Positions 17,539-26,790 of a stretch of DNA of 64,000 nt are shown here, one piece after another. Origin of the DNA: Saprospiraceae bacterium (GTDB lineage: Bacteria > Bacteroidota > Bacteroidia > Chitinophagales > Saprospiraceae). Position numbers and translations under genes: made by a program. The stretch lies in the NCBI GenBank assembly GCA_028285545.1, contig JANQPA010000017.1, positions 1 through 64,000 of the forward strand, in the 5' to 3' direction. The notes beneath the pieces were generated by a model. The model was not told the origin of the DNA. It was given only the letters and a program-made list of their open reading frames with translations, and did not search any database. The stretch's first letter is position 1, and each line of letters opens with the position of its first letter.

Positions 17539-18114
17539 ATGGAAGCAGCAATCATAAGCGCAGCTGTAACGACAATTGGTTTTTTAATTGCCTATTTTCG
17601 ATGGAAGCACGAGGTAAATCTCAAAATTGGCGAAATAAAAAAGGAGGTCACATCTGAGATAATCAAACAGAGATTTATACCATTTAGCCAATTAATGGAA
17701 CAGTTAGAAATTACATCTTCTATTCATAAAGAGAGATTAAAAAAAGATAAAGAATGTAGAGCTGAAGTAACAAAAATTTTCCAAAATGCGATTTACGGTA
17801 AAGTGGGTTTATTTGCATCACATGAAACCAGACAAATAATTATAATAGGGAGATTGACTAGTGAAAAATTTGAAGATGATCCTTCTATTTATGAAGAATG
17901 GAGAAGAATTACTTGGGCTTCTATTTTAGCGTTAAGGAATGATTTAGGTATCCCTCAACCCAGATGGAATAATATCCTCGATAACTACAAATCCTATAAA
18001 CCTGAAACCATTGCTTCTTCAGGAGTTTTTGGTGATCGTTGGGTTGGAAATGAAGAAGTTAAAGGCTTATTGACCAAAATTAACAATCTAAGAAAAGAAT
18101 TAAGGCAACAATGA
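17539..18114 (+). CDS. Membrane-anchored coiled-helix protein of unknown function
   Basis: A single N-terminal hydrophobic helix (AAIISAAVTTIGFLIAYFRW) is followed by a charged helix (KIGEIKKEVTSEIIKQRF) and a mostly helical soluble domain. A strong AAAGGA-type ribosome-binding site sits just before the ATG. Conserved-looking stretches include GLFASHETRQIIII and the C-terminal LLTKINNLRKELRQQ. I do not recognise the family. The topology suggests a soluble domain tethered at the inner face of the membrane. It is the last gene of the accessory stretch. Confidence 0.6.
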   Translation: MEAAIISAAVTTIGFLIAYFRWKHEVNLKIGEIKKEVTSEIIKQRFIPFSQLMEQLEITSSIHKERLKKDKECRAEVTKIFQNAIYGKVGLFASHETRQIIIIGRLTSEKFEDDPSIYEEWRRITWASILALRNDLGIPQPRWNNILDNYKSYKPETIASSGVFGDRWVGNEEVKGLLTKINNLRKELRQQ

Positions 18115-18220
18115 TAGCCCTATACTACACAGGGTGACTATTTTGTCTAGAGCATTCCCCTTCTGTCCACCATAATGGGAAGATTTAGATTGTATTTTAT
18201 TTATTGCAGGAAGTTGACGG

Positions 18221-20815
18221 TCATTCTAGCCTGAGTGATTGCACAGGATTAGTCTTCGCAACCCGAAAGGTATACCAGGATATAGAAAATAGAGTCATAA
18301 GAAACAGGCAAGCTCCGGCAAGAGCAAAAACAGCAAAATCCAAATTAACTCGGTAGGAAAATTGATTCAGCCATTCTCTTAGCAAAAGTATGGAAAAAGG
18401 TACTGCTAATGAAAAGGCAATAAATACTAAGCGTACCAGATCTCTGGACAATAAAATCATAATTTTTGCAGGGCTTGCCCCAAGTATTTTACGCAAACTG
18501 ACTTCTTTTAATCGCTGTTCACCAGCTAAGGTAACTAGTCCTATTAAGCCTAGGCAAGATATGATCAATGCGAAAATGGTGAAACATAAGGCAAGACGAC
18601 TTACAACTTGTTCATTTCGATAGGTATTATTGAAACTTTCATCCAAAAAACGATATTCGAATGGACTATTGGGATTAAAATCCTTGTAAACCGTTTCGAC
18701 ATGATTTATAGCTTCCTGCAATGATTTTTTTTCAGTTCTCATAAAAAACCACCTAGTTTCTTCGGGTTGCAAGCGAATAAGGGTGGGCTTAATTGCCGAA
18801 TAGAAGTCAAGCATATGGAAGTCTTTAACCACGCCTACTACTTCTCCAACCGAACCCTTCCATATCGTGATCTGCTGTCCGATAGGATCTTTAAACCCAC
18901 TATACTTTAGCAATCTCTCATTGATTAAATATTTAAGGGTATCCGAGACGCGATCTTTTTCAAAATTACGACCTGCATGTAATTCAATGTCCATTACATT
19001 TAAGAAATCATGATCCACCGTGATCACATGGATATAATCGTCAGGAGTTCGATCGATCCCTGGCCATGAGAACGAATGAGTGGTACTACTTATATTCAAT
19101 GGATTCTGACTAGTGGAAGTGGCACTCTTTATCGACGGTGATTTCAAAATTTCATTTTTGAAAGCTTCATAATTGTTGCGTAAGGCTCCCTCCAGGCGAA
19201 TAAACAATACCTGCTCTCGATCAAGTCCCAGGTCTTTGGATTGTATATACTTTAACTGACGATATACTGTAATAGAACCTAATATTAACAAGGTCGAAAT
19301 AATAAGTTGGAATACAACTAAACCATTACGTAGAAGGATCGCTCGTTTATCGGTTCGAAAGAAAGATTTTAAGCCCCGCATTATTTTTATGGAAGAGAGA
19401 AATAGAGCAGGATAAACGCCCGCTAGCAGAGCCGTAGCCAATCCAATTCCTGCAAAGGCCAGAAAATTCTTATACGAAAAATCTGTTAAAGCAATCTGCT
19501 TTTCAATAAGTGAATTGAAAAATGGAAGTAGAAAGGGAAGCAATACTACTGACAAGATAAATGCCAACACAACCAATAAGATATATTCTGACAAAAACTG
19601 ACCTGCCAAAGCGATTCGCTTTGCACCAACAATTTTACGAATTCCAATTTCCTTGGCGCGCTGCATGGAACGCGCAATGGCTAAATTTGTGAAATTAATG
19701 CTAGAAATAAAGATGATCAGCAAGGCGACTATGCTGAATCCACGGATGTAATACTCCTCTCTGCTTATGGTAAGAACGCCATTTTCAAAATTGGAACGTA
19801 AATGGATGTCTTTATAAGGATGCAAAAATAGCTTGCTCGTAAATCCTTGAATATGCTGGTTCTGAATATTTTTTATAGCCGCACTTAGACCAGCAGCATC
19901 AACTTGATTCTTTAAAAGCAAATAAAGCTGAAATGAACTGTTGTTCCAGTCAGTATAGTTCCGATTTCGAAGATAACCATCGATTGATAAGACAAAATCA
20001 AACTGCAGAGACGAATTATTTGGTAAATCGGCAAAGACACCGGTTATCCTATAGTTTTCTACCTCACCAATTTGAATAGTTTGCCCAATTATTTCTTTTG
20101 CTGACCATTCCGCTCCAAAGTACTTTTCGGCCAGGGTTGTGGATAATACTACTGTTGAAGGTTCTAGTAAGACTTCAGATTTATTACCCTTTAATAGATC
20201 CCATGAGAATATTTCAAAGAATTCTGCCCCGGCAAAAAGGCCGTTTTCTCTGGCTTTAATTTCTTCATGTTGCAAGACCCGCGTTGTTTCATTACTAGTT
20301 AAAACCAACTTATCTACTTCCGAATAATTTTCTTGCAAAACTTCAGCTAAAGGATAGGTCACACTAGTACCCGTAATTATTTCTTCACCGAATGAATAGT
20401 GACCAAGCACTTTATATATGTTGTTTATGTTCTTATGAAATTGGTCATAACTTTTTTCATTTTGCACCCACAGCATAACGAACATGGCAATGATCATACT
20501 TAGGGTAAGTCCGAAGATATTGATAGCTGTATAAGTCCTTTGTTTATTGAGTAGGCGCCAACTCAAACGTAAATTGTGTTTTAACATGGTGGTCATATTT
20601 TTAGGAAAACCCAGTTGGATCGAGCGAATTATCCCCGGCCTAAAAAGCAGTAGTACATCCTTTAACAGCAGCCATTTGGCTTTTTTCATGCCCACTGCTT
20701 CGACCCTTCTATCAAATAATTCAAGCAAGTCACCCTCGATATCTGAATGATAGTCTGGCTTGCAGAACCATCTAAGGAGTTTTAGTGGAAATTTAGGTGG
20801 TGAAGTATCTCCCAT
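18221..20815 (-). CDS. FtsX-like ABC permease with PadR-associated prefix domain
   Basis: Residues 1-70 are the prefix domain of PadR-linked permeases (LKLLRWFCKPDYHSDIEGDL, LLELFDRRV). A MacB-type arrangement follows: a first membrane helix near residue 98, an extracytoplasmic MacB-PCD domain, an FtsX block with three helices (about 360-480, with AREIGIRKIVGA-like AKEIGIRKIVGA), then a second helix-PCD-FtsX unit (LKEVSLRKILGASPAKIMIL near 770). At 864 residues the gene is full length. Such permeases usually work with a separate ATPase, which is not encoded here. It starts 4 bases after the PadR gene and is surely co-transcribed with it. Confidence 0.92.
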   Translation of the reverse strand: MGDTSPPKFPLKLLRWFCKPDYHSDIEGDLLELFDRRVEAVGMKKAKWLLLKDVLLLFRPGIIRSIQLGFPKNMTTMLKHNLRLSWRLLNKQRTYTAINIFGLTLSMIIAMFVMLWVQNEKSYDQFHKNINNIYKVLGHYSFGEEIITGTSVTYPLAEVLQENYSEVDKLVLTSNETTRVLQHEEIKARENGLFAGAEFFEIFSWDLLKGNKSEVLLEPSTVVLSTTLAEKYFGAEWSAKEIIGQTIQIGEVENYRITGVFADLPNNSSLQFDFVLSIDGYLRNRNYTDWNNSSFQLYLLLKNQVDAAGLSAAIKNIQNQHIQGFTSKLFLHPYKDIHLRSNFENGVLTISREEYYIRGFSIVALLIIFISSINFTNLAIARSMQRAKEIGIRKIVGAKRIALAGQFLSEYILLVVLAFILSVVLLPFLLPFFNSLIEKQIALTDFSYKNFLAFAGIGLATALLAGVYPALFLSSIKIMRGLKSFFRTDKRAILLRNGLVVFQLIISTLLILGSITVYRQLKYIQSKDLGLDREQVLFIRLEGALRNNYEAFKNEILKSPSIKSATSTSQNPLNISSTTHSFSWPGIDRTPDDYIHVITVDHDFLNVMDIELHAGRNFEKDRVSDTLKYLINERLLKYSGFKDPIGQQITIWKGSVGEVVGVVKDFHMLDFYSAIKPTLIRLQPEETRWFFMRTEKKSLQEAINHVETVYKDFNPNSPFEYRFLDESFNNTYRNEQVVSRLALCFTIFALIISCLGLIGLVTLAGEQRLKEVSLRKILGASPAKIMILLSRDLVRLVFIAFSLAVPFSILLLREWLNQFSYRVNLDFAVFALAGACLFLMTLFSISWYTFRVAKTNPVQSLRLE

Positions 20816-20819
20816 TGTA

Positions 20820-21149
20820 TCAAAGATTTAAGACAAATTGTGGCAAGGCATTCCAAAGTTCATTCCGCGTTTGGTGCGTGTATTCAATGGCCCTCTTGCC
20901 ATAAGGTGTAATGGTAAAAAAGAGCTTGGGACGACCTCGACGAGGTTGGGAACTTTCACCGTGAAATGATTTCAACATTCCCTTTTTCTCCAGCCTTCTA
21001 AGTGTAATTTGCAAGGCACCCACACTTACCTGCCGACCCAGCCGCTGCTCGATTTCATCTTTGATGCTTACTCCATAGGCCCTGCCGTGCAGCACACCAA
21101 CAGTTAGAAGTACTAGCTCTTCAAATTCTCCAATTTTATATTGCTCCAT
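20820..21149 (-). CDS. PadR-family transcriptional regulator
   Basis: The 109-residue winged-helix protein has the PadR pattern: the N-terminal FEELVLLTVGVLHGRAYGV, the recognition region VSVGALQITLRRLEKKGML, the wing GRPKLFFTITPYGKRAIEY, and a short C-terminal helix. PadR proteins normally repress the adjacent transporter operon until a ligand or stress relieves them. A palindrome directly downstream of the -7 element at 21155-21173 is the likely operator. The gene heads a two-gene operon with the permease. Confidence 0.93.
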   Translation of the reverse strand: MEQYKIGEFEELVLLTVGVLHGRAYGVSIKDEIEQRLGRQVSVGALQITLRRLEKKGMLKSFHGESSQPRRGRPKLFFTITPYGKRAIEYTHQTRNELWNALPQFVLNL

Positions 21150-21154
21150 TTATT

Positions 21155-21206
21155 AATACTATTATGTAGTATTGCAAATATATGCAACTTTTTTGATTAA
21201 ACCAAT
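21155..21206 (-). promoter_or_regulatory. PadR operon promoter and candidate operator
   Basis: Reading the minus strand, ATTG (21203-21206) and TATATTTG (21175-21182) are separated by 20 bases and match the Bacteroidota -33/-7 pattern. Just downstream lies the inverted repeat AATACTA-5-TAGTATT (21155-21173), covering the expected start point and ending 6 bases before the ATG. A further TAGTATT half-site lies at 21211-21217, upstream of the -33 element. This is consistent with autorepression. Confidence 0.65.
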
Positions 21207-21367
21207 TTTGTAGTATTTTCTTGCATACAGAAAATAAGGAGACTGAGGATGCTCTATCAATAGCCATAGTGATCAGAAACTATAAATTAAGTGGAACTTA
21301 GATAGAGGTTGAAATAAAAGGTGAGAAATTGGCTACTTTATTGTTTATTAATCTTTTAACCCAGTTA

Positions 21368-21733
21368 ATGATGAGAATTTTTAATTTTTTTATTTTAGTA
21401 GCTCTTGTAAGTTTTAGTTTTTCTTGTAATCCAATACTCGATAATTCTGCTGAAGAATCTGAAAAGAATATTTTTCCCCGATTAAATTCTCTTGAGGAGA
21501 TCAAATTAACATCCTCAACTTTTCTAACAGAAAAAGTCAATCAAAAGGCCTTTCAAAATTACCTGGATCATCATAAGTTTCAAATAAAAACTTTCCACAG
21601 GTTAGAAACAGATGACAATAACATCTTTTACGGAATTGAAATGGAGAAAGCAGGAAGTAAAAAAGTTTATTACCAGGCAATTTACCCTGATGCTGATGGG
21701 GAAGGAAAACAACTTCTCATTGTTCAAGAGTAA
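21368..21733 (+). CDS. Small lipoprotein of unknown function
   Basis: The ATG at 21368 (or 21371) begins a lipoprotein signal, MMRIFNFFILVALVSFSFSC, so the TTG at 21329 is not used. The mature protein of about 100 residues is acidic and ends in a compact beta-type segment (NIFYGIEMEKAGSKKVYY, then GKQLLIVQE). The family is not recognised. It is divergent from the PadR operon and precedes a 59-residue membrane protein by about 100 bases. Confidence 0.6.
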   Translation: MMRIFNFFILVALVSFSFSCNPILDNSAEESEKNIFPRLNSLEEIKLTSSTFLTEKVNQKAFQNYLDHHKFQIKTFHRLETDDNNIFYGIEMEKAGSKKVYYQAIYPDADGEGKQLLIVQE

Positions 21734-21836
21734 TTTAACGTGTATTCTTGCAGCTTGGGGTCCTTGTGTTGCAGCGGCAATTATTCACTGCTTATAATAA
21801 AAGGACTAAACTTATTTTCTAATCTAAAAAAAAGCC

Positions 21837-22016
21837 ATGAAAAGTTATCATATATTTTTAATTGGGTTTGTCTTGTTGATTTTTACTGGGGCACTAATGA
21901 AACTTGAACATAACCATGCATCCAAGTATGTGCTAATTGTTGGACTTTTTTCTTTGGTTATTAGTGTCATTCTCTACCTTTTAAAACAAAGAAAAAAAGA
22001 AAATAATTTGGTATAA
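21837..22016 (+). CDS. 59-residue two-helix membrane protein
   Basis: A short gene from ATG 21837 to TAA 22014-22016. The product has two clear membrane helices (about residues 5-21, IFLIGFVLLIFTGALM, and 31-49, YVLIVGLFSLVISVILYLL), a short EHNHASK loop and a basic tail (KQRKKENN). The layout resembles the small GldL-like or DUF-type two-helix proteins of Bacteroidota, but I cannot assign a family. It is convergent with the LytTR gene, ending 33 bases before its 3' end. Confidence 0.65.
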   Translation: MKSYHIFLIGFVLLIFTGALMKLEHNHASKYVLIVGLFSLVISVILYLLKQRKKENNLV

Positions 22017-22049
22017 GGACTTCTAAGATTATTGCATTCAGTGGAAGCC

Positions 22050-22763
22050 TCATATCAAATCCTTCTCCAGCCTCCGAAACACCTCCTTGCGATATTGGTT
22101 GCCGATGGGGAGTATTTTATCCACAACCTTTACTTGGGTAGGTGAAAATTGCTGAATTTTAGAAAGAGAGGTAATATAACTTCTATGAATTCGGATAAAA
22201 TGTTGAGGAGGAAGTTTCTTTTCTATTTCTCCAATGCCCAGCAAGGTAATTACGCTGCCGCTTGTGGTTTGGATTTTGATGTGGTTGCGAAGACTTTCAA
22301 TATATAAAACTTCATCAAGCAGTATTTTTTTATACTGTCGGTCACTTTTTACATAGAAAAAGGCAGGACTTTGCTGAGCCTCGGGTACGGAATAGGATAG
22401 GAGTTGATTCTCTTTTTCCCTCTTTTTAACCTTTCCAATAGCCTTCATAAAACGGTCAAAAGAAATGGGCTTAAGGAGGTAGTCAACAATGTCCAACTCA
22501 TAGCCTTCCAACGCAAATTCTCTGAAAGCCGTAGTTAAAATTACCTGCGGAGGGTGGGGGAGGGTTCTCAATAAACTCAAACCCGTCATTTTTGGCATTT
22601 GGATATCCAAAAAAAGGAGATCTACCTCCTGGTTTTGGAGGGCTGAAAAAGCATCCATGGCATTATAATAGATACCGACCACTTCCAGACTCTTGATATG
22701 GCTAATGTGATTTTCTATCACTTTGACAGCCATTTCCTCATCATCAACGATTATGCATTTCAT
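22050..22763 (-). CDS. LytTR-family response regulator
   Basis: The ATG giving MKCIIVDDEEMAVKV is chosen; a start three codons earlier is possible. The receiver domain has the acidic cluster VDDEE, phospho-Asp in LLFLDIQMPKMTG, TTAFREFA and YLLKPISF. The LytTR domain (about residues 140-237) includes YIESLRNHIKIQT and HFIRIHRSYITSLSKI. It overlaps the kinase gene by 20 bases, so the two are translationally coupled. The divergent FtsX-type permease at 24394 is a reasonable target, by analogy only. Confidence 0.93.
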   Translation of the reverse strand: MKCIIVDDEEMAVKVIENHISHIKSLEVVGIYYNAMDAFSALQNQEVDLLFLDIQMPKMTGLSLLRTLPHPPQVILTTAFREFALEGYELDIVDYLLKPISFDRFMKAIGKVKKREKENQLLSYSVPEAQQSPAFFYVKSDRQYKKILLDEVLYIESLRNHIKIQTTSGSVITLLGIGEIEKKLPPQHFIRIHRSYITSLSKIQQFSPTQVKVVDKILPIGNQYRKEVFRRLEKDLI

Positions 22764-23817
22764 TGAGCTCAAGGTTTAATTTTACCAAAAAACTATCATT
22801 TTCTATGATTTCCAAGGTGTATTGACCTGTATATAATAATTCCAAACGCTGCTTCACATTGGTAAGTCCAATTCCTTTTTGCTTTTTGGAATCCACTTCT
22901 GATTCTTCCGGAACCTCGGCTTTACTGTTTTCAATCATAAAAGATAATTGATTTCCTTCCACCCACAAATTAATCCTTACCCATGATGCAAGCTCACTTT
23001 TTTCAACTCCATGTTTAAAGGCATTTTCAAGGAAAGGAATGAATAATAAAGGTGCTATAAACTTATCCTGAGTGTCACCTCCTTTTTCAAAAGAAACATC
23101 TAAGCGGTTTCCATACCTGATTTTTTCTAATTCAATATAATTTTCCAGGTTTTTTATTTCCTTTTCAAGGGCAATGCTGTTTCCTTCACACTCATATAAC
23201 ATGTAGCTCATCATATCCGATAATCTGATGACTACATCAGCCGCTTTTTTGTGGTGGGTCAGAACCATGCCATATAAATTATTGAGGGTATTAAAAAGAA
23301 AGTGAGGCTGAAGCTGATTTTTGAGCAACTTTAATTCTGCTCCTAATTTTTGTTCGGCAATCTGAGCCGTAAGCCTTTCCTGATGGATATGTCCTTGTAA
23401 TAATTTTAAAATGGTGGGGAGGGAGGCTATATATACCATATCTAGGATTTTATAAGCAATTTTAAAATCCCAAAATTGAGAAAGATGAAGGTCGAAAAAA
23501 AGCGGCATAATGAGATAATAATCCAAAAACCATGATCCCAGGCCAGCAACAACAGACAAGACAAGGCCGATAGTAGAAAAAGAGATATACTGTTTTTTTA
23601 TTAAATATTGAGGAACCAAATAATAGATACATAAATAAGTAAATGGTAATTTAATCAACATAAAAATCAATTCAACATTGAGCCAGGTTATGAAGGGATC
23701 ATCATGATACCCGCTATTGACAATCGCATAAAACAACAACCAGGCCAGCCAGTACAAAATATGTCTGGCAATCCGCTCAAATGACCATCCCTGATAGGTT
23801 TTTGCTATCTGAAACAT
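22744..23817 (-). CDS. LytS-type sensor histidine kinase
   Basis: The N-terminal region has four membrane helices (about residues 17-35, 45-65, 78-100 and 115-135). A coiled linker leads to the His_kinase domain with KNQLQPHFLFNTLNNLYGMV as the phospho-acceptor site, IPFLENAFKHG as the N-box and GIGLTNVKQRLELLY as the G-box. It is the cognate kinase of the downstream LytTR protein. No extracytoplasmic sensor domain is visible, so sensing probably occurs within the membrane. Confidence 0.93.
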   Translation of the reverse strand: MFQIAKTYQGWSFERIARHILYWLAWLLFYAIVNSGYHDDPFITWLNVELIFMLIKLPFTYLCIYYLVPQYLIKKQYISFSTIGLVLSVVAGLGSWFLDYYLIMPLFFDLHLSQFWDFKIAYKILDMVYIASLPTILKLLQGHIHQERLTAQIAEQKLGAELKLLKNQLQPHFLFNTLNNLYGMVLTHHKKAADVVIRLSDMMSYMLYECEGNSIALEKEIKNLENYIELEKIRYGNRLDVSFEKGGDTQDKFIAPLLFIPFLENAFKHGVEKSELASWVRINLWVEGNQLSFMIENSKAEVPEESEVDSKKQKGIGLTNVKQRLELLYTGQYTLEIIENDSFLVKLNLELNEMHNR

Positions 23818-23910
23818 GTTGAAATATAGTAGTTTTTGAACTCTTTATCGCTAAGTGATATTATCAGAGTTCTTGCAAATGCTTTGCATAATGACTCCTT
23901 ACATATGCAT

Positions 23911-24251
23911 TTATTTGTTGTAATAATTAGGATATGTTTTATTTAGCATCAACTAAAACAGTGAAAGTCGGTAACAGTCTGTGTACGAAGTCTGTGTCAG
24001 AAAAATGATTAGTAGTAAATCTATTCAATACCATACATTCTATACTTAGCCTATAAATTAGAAATTGCCCTCTTTTTATTAGAAAAAAAGGACGAACAAC
24101 GGTCTTATTGGTACCGATTCCTTTCACTGTCATATCCGTCAATCTTATCTTCCCAAAACGATTATCTATTAAACACTGATAAAGCTGATCTCCATTTTAT
24201 TCAATACGGTAGCTTAGCAGTGAAAGTCAGTTAGATCTGTGTTTATCAGTG
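23911..24251. repeat. Repeat-rich intergenic region with overlapping inverted repeats
   Basis: The 577-base gap 23818-24393 has no gene but much repeat structure. ACAGTGAAAGTCGGTAAC (23958-23975) faces GGTACCGATTCCTTTCACTG (24110-24129). GTCTGTGT occurs twice (23977 and 23990). CACTGATAAAGCTGATCT (24174-24191) faces AGATCTGTGTTTATCAGTG (24233-24251). The segment TAATAATTAGG-6-TTTTATTTAG near 23920 recurs near 33780, followed in both places by a GTGTCAAAAA-type end. A CTACTTTCTACTTTTTTCC tract lies at about 24293-24311. Confidence 0.7.
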
Positions 24252-24393
24252 GCCAAAAATACTTAATCAAAACAGGGATCTAAAATCATTCTACTTTCTA
24301 CTTTTTTCCTTTTACAACTATAGTTTTCTTGCCGCGTCTTTAGTTAGAATTCAGTCGGAGTTATTAATAACCATCACTCGTAAATCTGTTATC

Positions 24394-26760
24394 ATGTTTA
24401 AAACCTACTTAAAGGTTGCCATTCGCAGCCTCTTAAAAAGAAGAGTTAATTCCCTAATTAATATCTCAGGCTTAGCCCTTGGCATCGCAGCGGCGATTGT
24501 CATTGTCCTTTTTGCCAAAAACGAGCTGACCTATGATCAGCACCATAAAAATTCTGACAACACCTACCTGGTTTACAAAGAAAGAGTTACACCGAACGGT
24601 ATACAGCCAACCTATGATACATGGGCACCTTTGGCCGACCGACTGACAACAGATTTCCCGGAAGTATCTCTCGGAACTCGATTATATCAGACATCGATCA
24701 GCATGGAAGTTGGGAATCAGCGATTTGAAGAAGAGTGTTATTACGTAGACCCTAACTATTTCAAAGTATTTGATTTCCCCTTAGCACAAGGAAACAATAA
24801 TCAACCTTTTGAAAATAAAAATTCGGTAGTGCTTTCGAAAGATATGGCCTACAAACTTTTTGGTAATTCTAGTCCTATAGGCCAGGAGATCAGAGTGAAT
24901 TTTAGTCAAATTTATACCGTTTCAGGGGTTATGGAAGAATATCCTCAAAATGGTTTTGTAGGCGAAGAAATACTAATACCCTTGGAAAGCGATCCCGATT
25001 TTTCGGAATTCCAGAATGAATGGAATGGCTCTTTCCTTTTTACCTACATAAGCCTTAACCCCAATGCTGATGAGCTTGCTCTCTCCGCTAAGTTTCCTGA
25101 CTTGGTAAAAAATATTTGGGATGAGGAGGTAGCTTCAAGGACTAATTTCAGATTGCTGCCACTTCATGATACATATGACACCTTTGTCGGAGATACCAGA
25201 GACAGTTATATTCTATTATACATAGCTTTGGGGATCATCCTTATTGCGGTTACCAATTTTATGAACCTTTCTACTGCCAGAAGTATGGATAGGGCAAGGG
25301 AGATTGGCATGCGTAAAGTATTGGGAGCAGCCAAAAGCCAGGTGGCCATACAATTTGTTTGTGAAGCCATCCTAGTCAGTTTTATGGCTTTAGGATTAGG
25401 ATTAGCAATAGCAGGTTTGGCGCTACCTTCGATAAATGCCCTTTATGACATGGATTTAAACATACCTTTTTTATCTGAACCTTTGGCTATACCCCTTTTG
25501 CTCATTTTTGGTTTAATAATAGGTGTATTATCTGGCAGCTATCCTTCTTTTGTTCTTTCTAATTTCAGAATCCTGGAAAGTTTGAATAATGTTTTTAATA
25601 AAAAAATTAGCGGTCTGAGAATAAGGAATGTATTGGTCGTGCTGCAATTTAGCATTTCGGTCCTTCTTATTGTCGGAACCATTACCATTGCACGTCAAAT
25701 AAGCTTTATTAAAAGCGCGGACATGGCTTTTAATAAAGAAAATTTAGTGGTCATACCTGTTGCAGAAAGGGATTTCGAAGACCGTGATGAAGCACGAGTA
25801 AAACTGGCTACCTTCAAAGATGAATTGTCAAAATACAATTCAGTGCATTCTTTGACCTCTTCCAGACATGTACCGGGTAGATGGTCAGAATCCAATTTAT
25901 TTGTAAATCCTGAAGGCTGGCAGGGAGATCCCATGAGGATGCGCTACACATTTATGGATGCTAAATTTTTTGATAGCTATCAAATCAAATTATTGGACGG
26001 CCCTGGTTTTTTACCAGATACAGAAACCAATCAAAGAGAATCAGTCATCATCAATGAAGCAGCAATGAAAGCTTTCGGATGGAGCGATATAGAAAATAAA
26101 AATCTGGAAATAGGTCGGAATAAAATTAAAGTAGTAGGACTAATAAACGATTTTAATTACGAGACACTAAGGTCAGAAATAGATCCTGTACTTCATTTTC
26201 ACAGGATTCCTTCCAATGCTGCCCATCGCTATCTTACCCTGCGCACCGATGCAGAAAACTTCCAGGAAACCCTGGCATTCATGGAGGCCAAATGGAATAT
26301 TTTAGATCCAGACCGACCTTTTAGCTACTTTTTTGTAGAGCAAGATTTTCAACAACTATATGCCAATGAGGACCGTATGCTTTCCATGGTTAAAGTATTT
26401 GCATTGCTTAGTATTTTCATCTCTTGCCTTGGTTTATTTGGATTGTTGTCTTTTCATTTGGATAAACGCAAAAAAGAAATTGGGGTAAGAAAAATCCTTG
26501 GAGCTTCGGCTACGGGATTGACTTTGCTTATTTCTAATGAATTTGTCCGTCTTATAGTTGTTGCCTTTGTAATTGCTTGCCCATTGGCCTATTACTTTAT
26601 GAATGGCTGGCTCAATGATTTTGCTTACCATATTGAAGTGGGTTGGCAGGTATTTGTTCTAGCACTCATTTTGACTACAGGACTGGCCTTTTTAACCATT
26701 GCCTATAAAACAATAAGAGCAGCAAATGCTAATCCGGTAGAATCGATTCAGGAAAGCTAA
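24394..26760 (+). CDS. FtsX-like ABC transporter permease (MacB-type)
   Basis: At 788 residues this is the common Bacteroidota permease without prefix domain. The N-terminal YLKVAIRSLLKRRVNSLINI leads into the first membrane helix (ISGLALGIAAAIVIVLF). A MacB-PCD domain follows, then an FtsX block with AREIGMRKVLGAAKSQVAI near 305-325. A second helix-PCD unit ends in a second FtsX block with KKEIGVRKILGASATGLTL. The C-terminal ANANPVESIQES is typical. No ATPase gene is adjacent, so a partner is expected elsewhere. The long repeat-filled upstream region separates it from the divergent LytS-LytTR operon. Confidence 0.92.
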   Translation: MFKTYLKVAIRSLLKRRVNSLINISGLALGIAAAIVIVLFAKNELTYDQHHKNSDNTYLVYKERVTPNGIQPTYDTWAPLADRLTTDFPEVSLGTRLYQTSISMEVGNQRFEEECYYVDPNYFKVFDFPLAQGNNNQPFENKNSVVLSKDMAYKLFGNSSPIGQEIRVNFSQIYTVSGVMEEYPQNGFVGEEILIPLESDPDFSEFQNEWNGSFLFTYISLNPNADELALSAKFPDLVKNIWDEEVASRTNFRLLPLHDTYDTFVGDTRDSYILLYIALGIILIAVTNFMNLSTARSMDRAREIGMRKVLGAAKSQVAIQFVCEAILVSFMALGLGLAIAGLALPSINALYDMDLNIPFLSEPLAIPLLLIFGLIIGVLSGSYPSFVLSNFRILESLNNVFNKKISGLRIRNVLVVLQFSISVLLIVGTITIARQISFIKSADMAFNKENLVVIPVAERDFEDRDEARVKLATFKDELSKYNSVHSLTSSRHVPGRWSESNLFVNPEGWQGDPMRMRYTFMDAKFFDSYQIKLLDGPGFLPDTETNQRESVIINEAAMKAFGWSDIENKNLEIGRNKIKVVGLINDFNYETLRSEIDPVLHFHRIPSNAAHRYLTLRTDAENFQETLAFMEAKWNILDPDRPFSYFFVEQDFQQLYANEDRMLSMVKVFALLSIFISCLGLFGLLSFHLDKRKKEIGVRKILGASATGLTLLISNEFVRLIVVAFVIACPLAYYFMNGWLNDFAYHIEVGWQVFVLALILTTGLAFLTIAYKTIRAANANPVESIQES

Positions 26761-26790
26761 CACATCCTGATTTTTATAAAAAACACTAAC

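Noticed and set aside
17252-17551. 99-codon minus-strand frame overlapping the gene at 17539
   Set aside because: Its start overlaps a gene with a good ribosome-binding site on the other strand, and its composition is not protein-like throughout.
12534-18114. Prophage or complete integrative element
   Set aside because: No structural, replication or conjugation genes and no flanking direct repeats were found; only a small recombinase is present.
18221-21149. PadR/permease as a phenolic-acid (padA/padR-type) system
   Set aside because: No phenolic acid decarboxylase is present; the prefix-domain permease points to the common PadR-transporter pair instead.
21612-21797. Short frame ending in a hydrophobic GPCVAAAIIHCL-like peptide, possible bacteriocin
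   Set aside because: Most of it is an out-of-frame reading of the lipoprotein gene 21368-21733, and there is no leader or processing gene nearby.
23939-24142. 67-codon minus-strand frame in the repeat region
   Set aside because: It is made of dispersed repeat sequence with no start signal.
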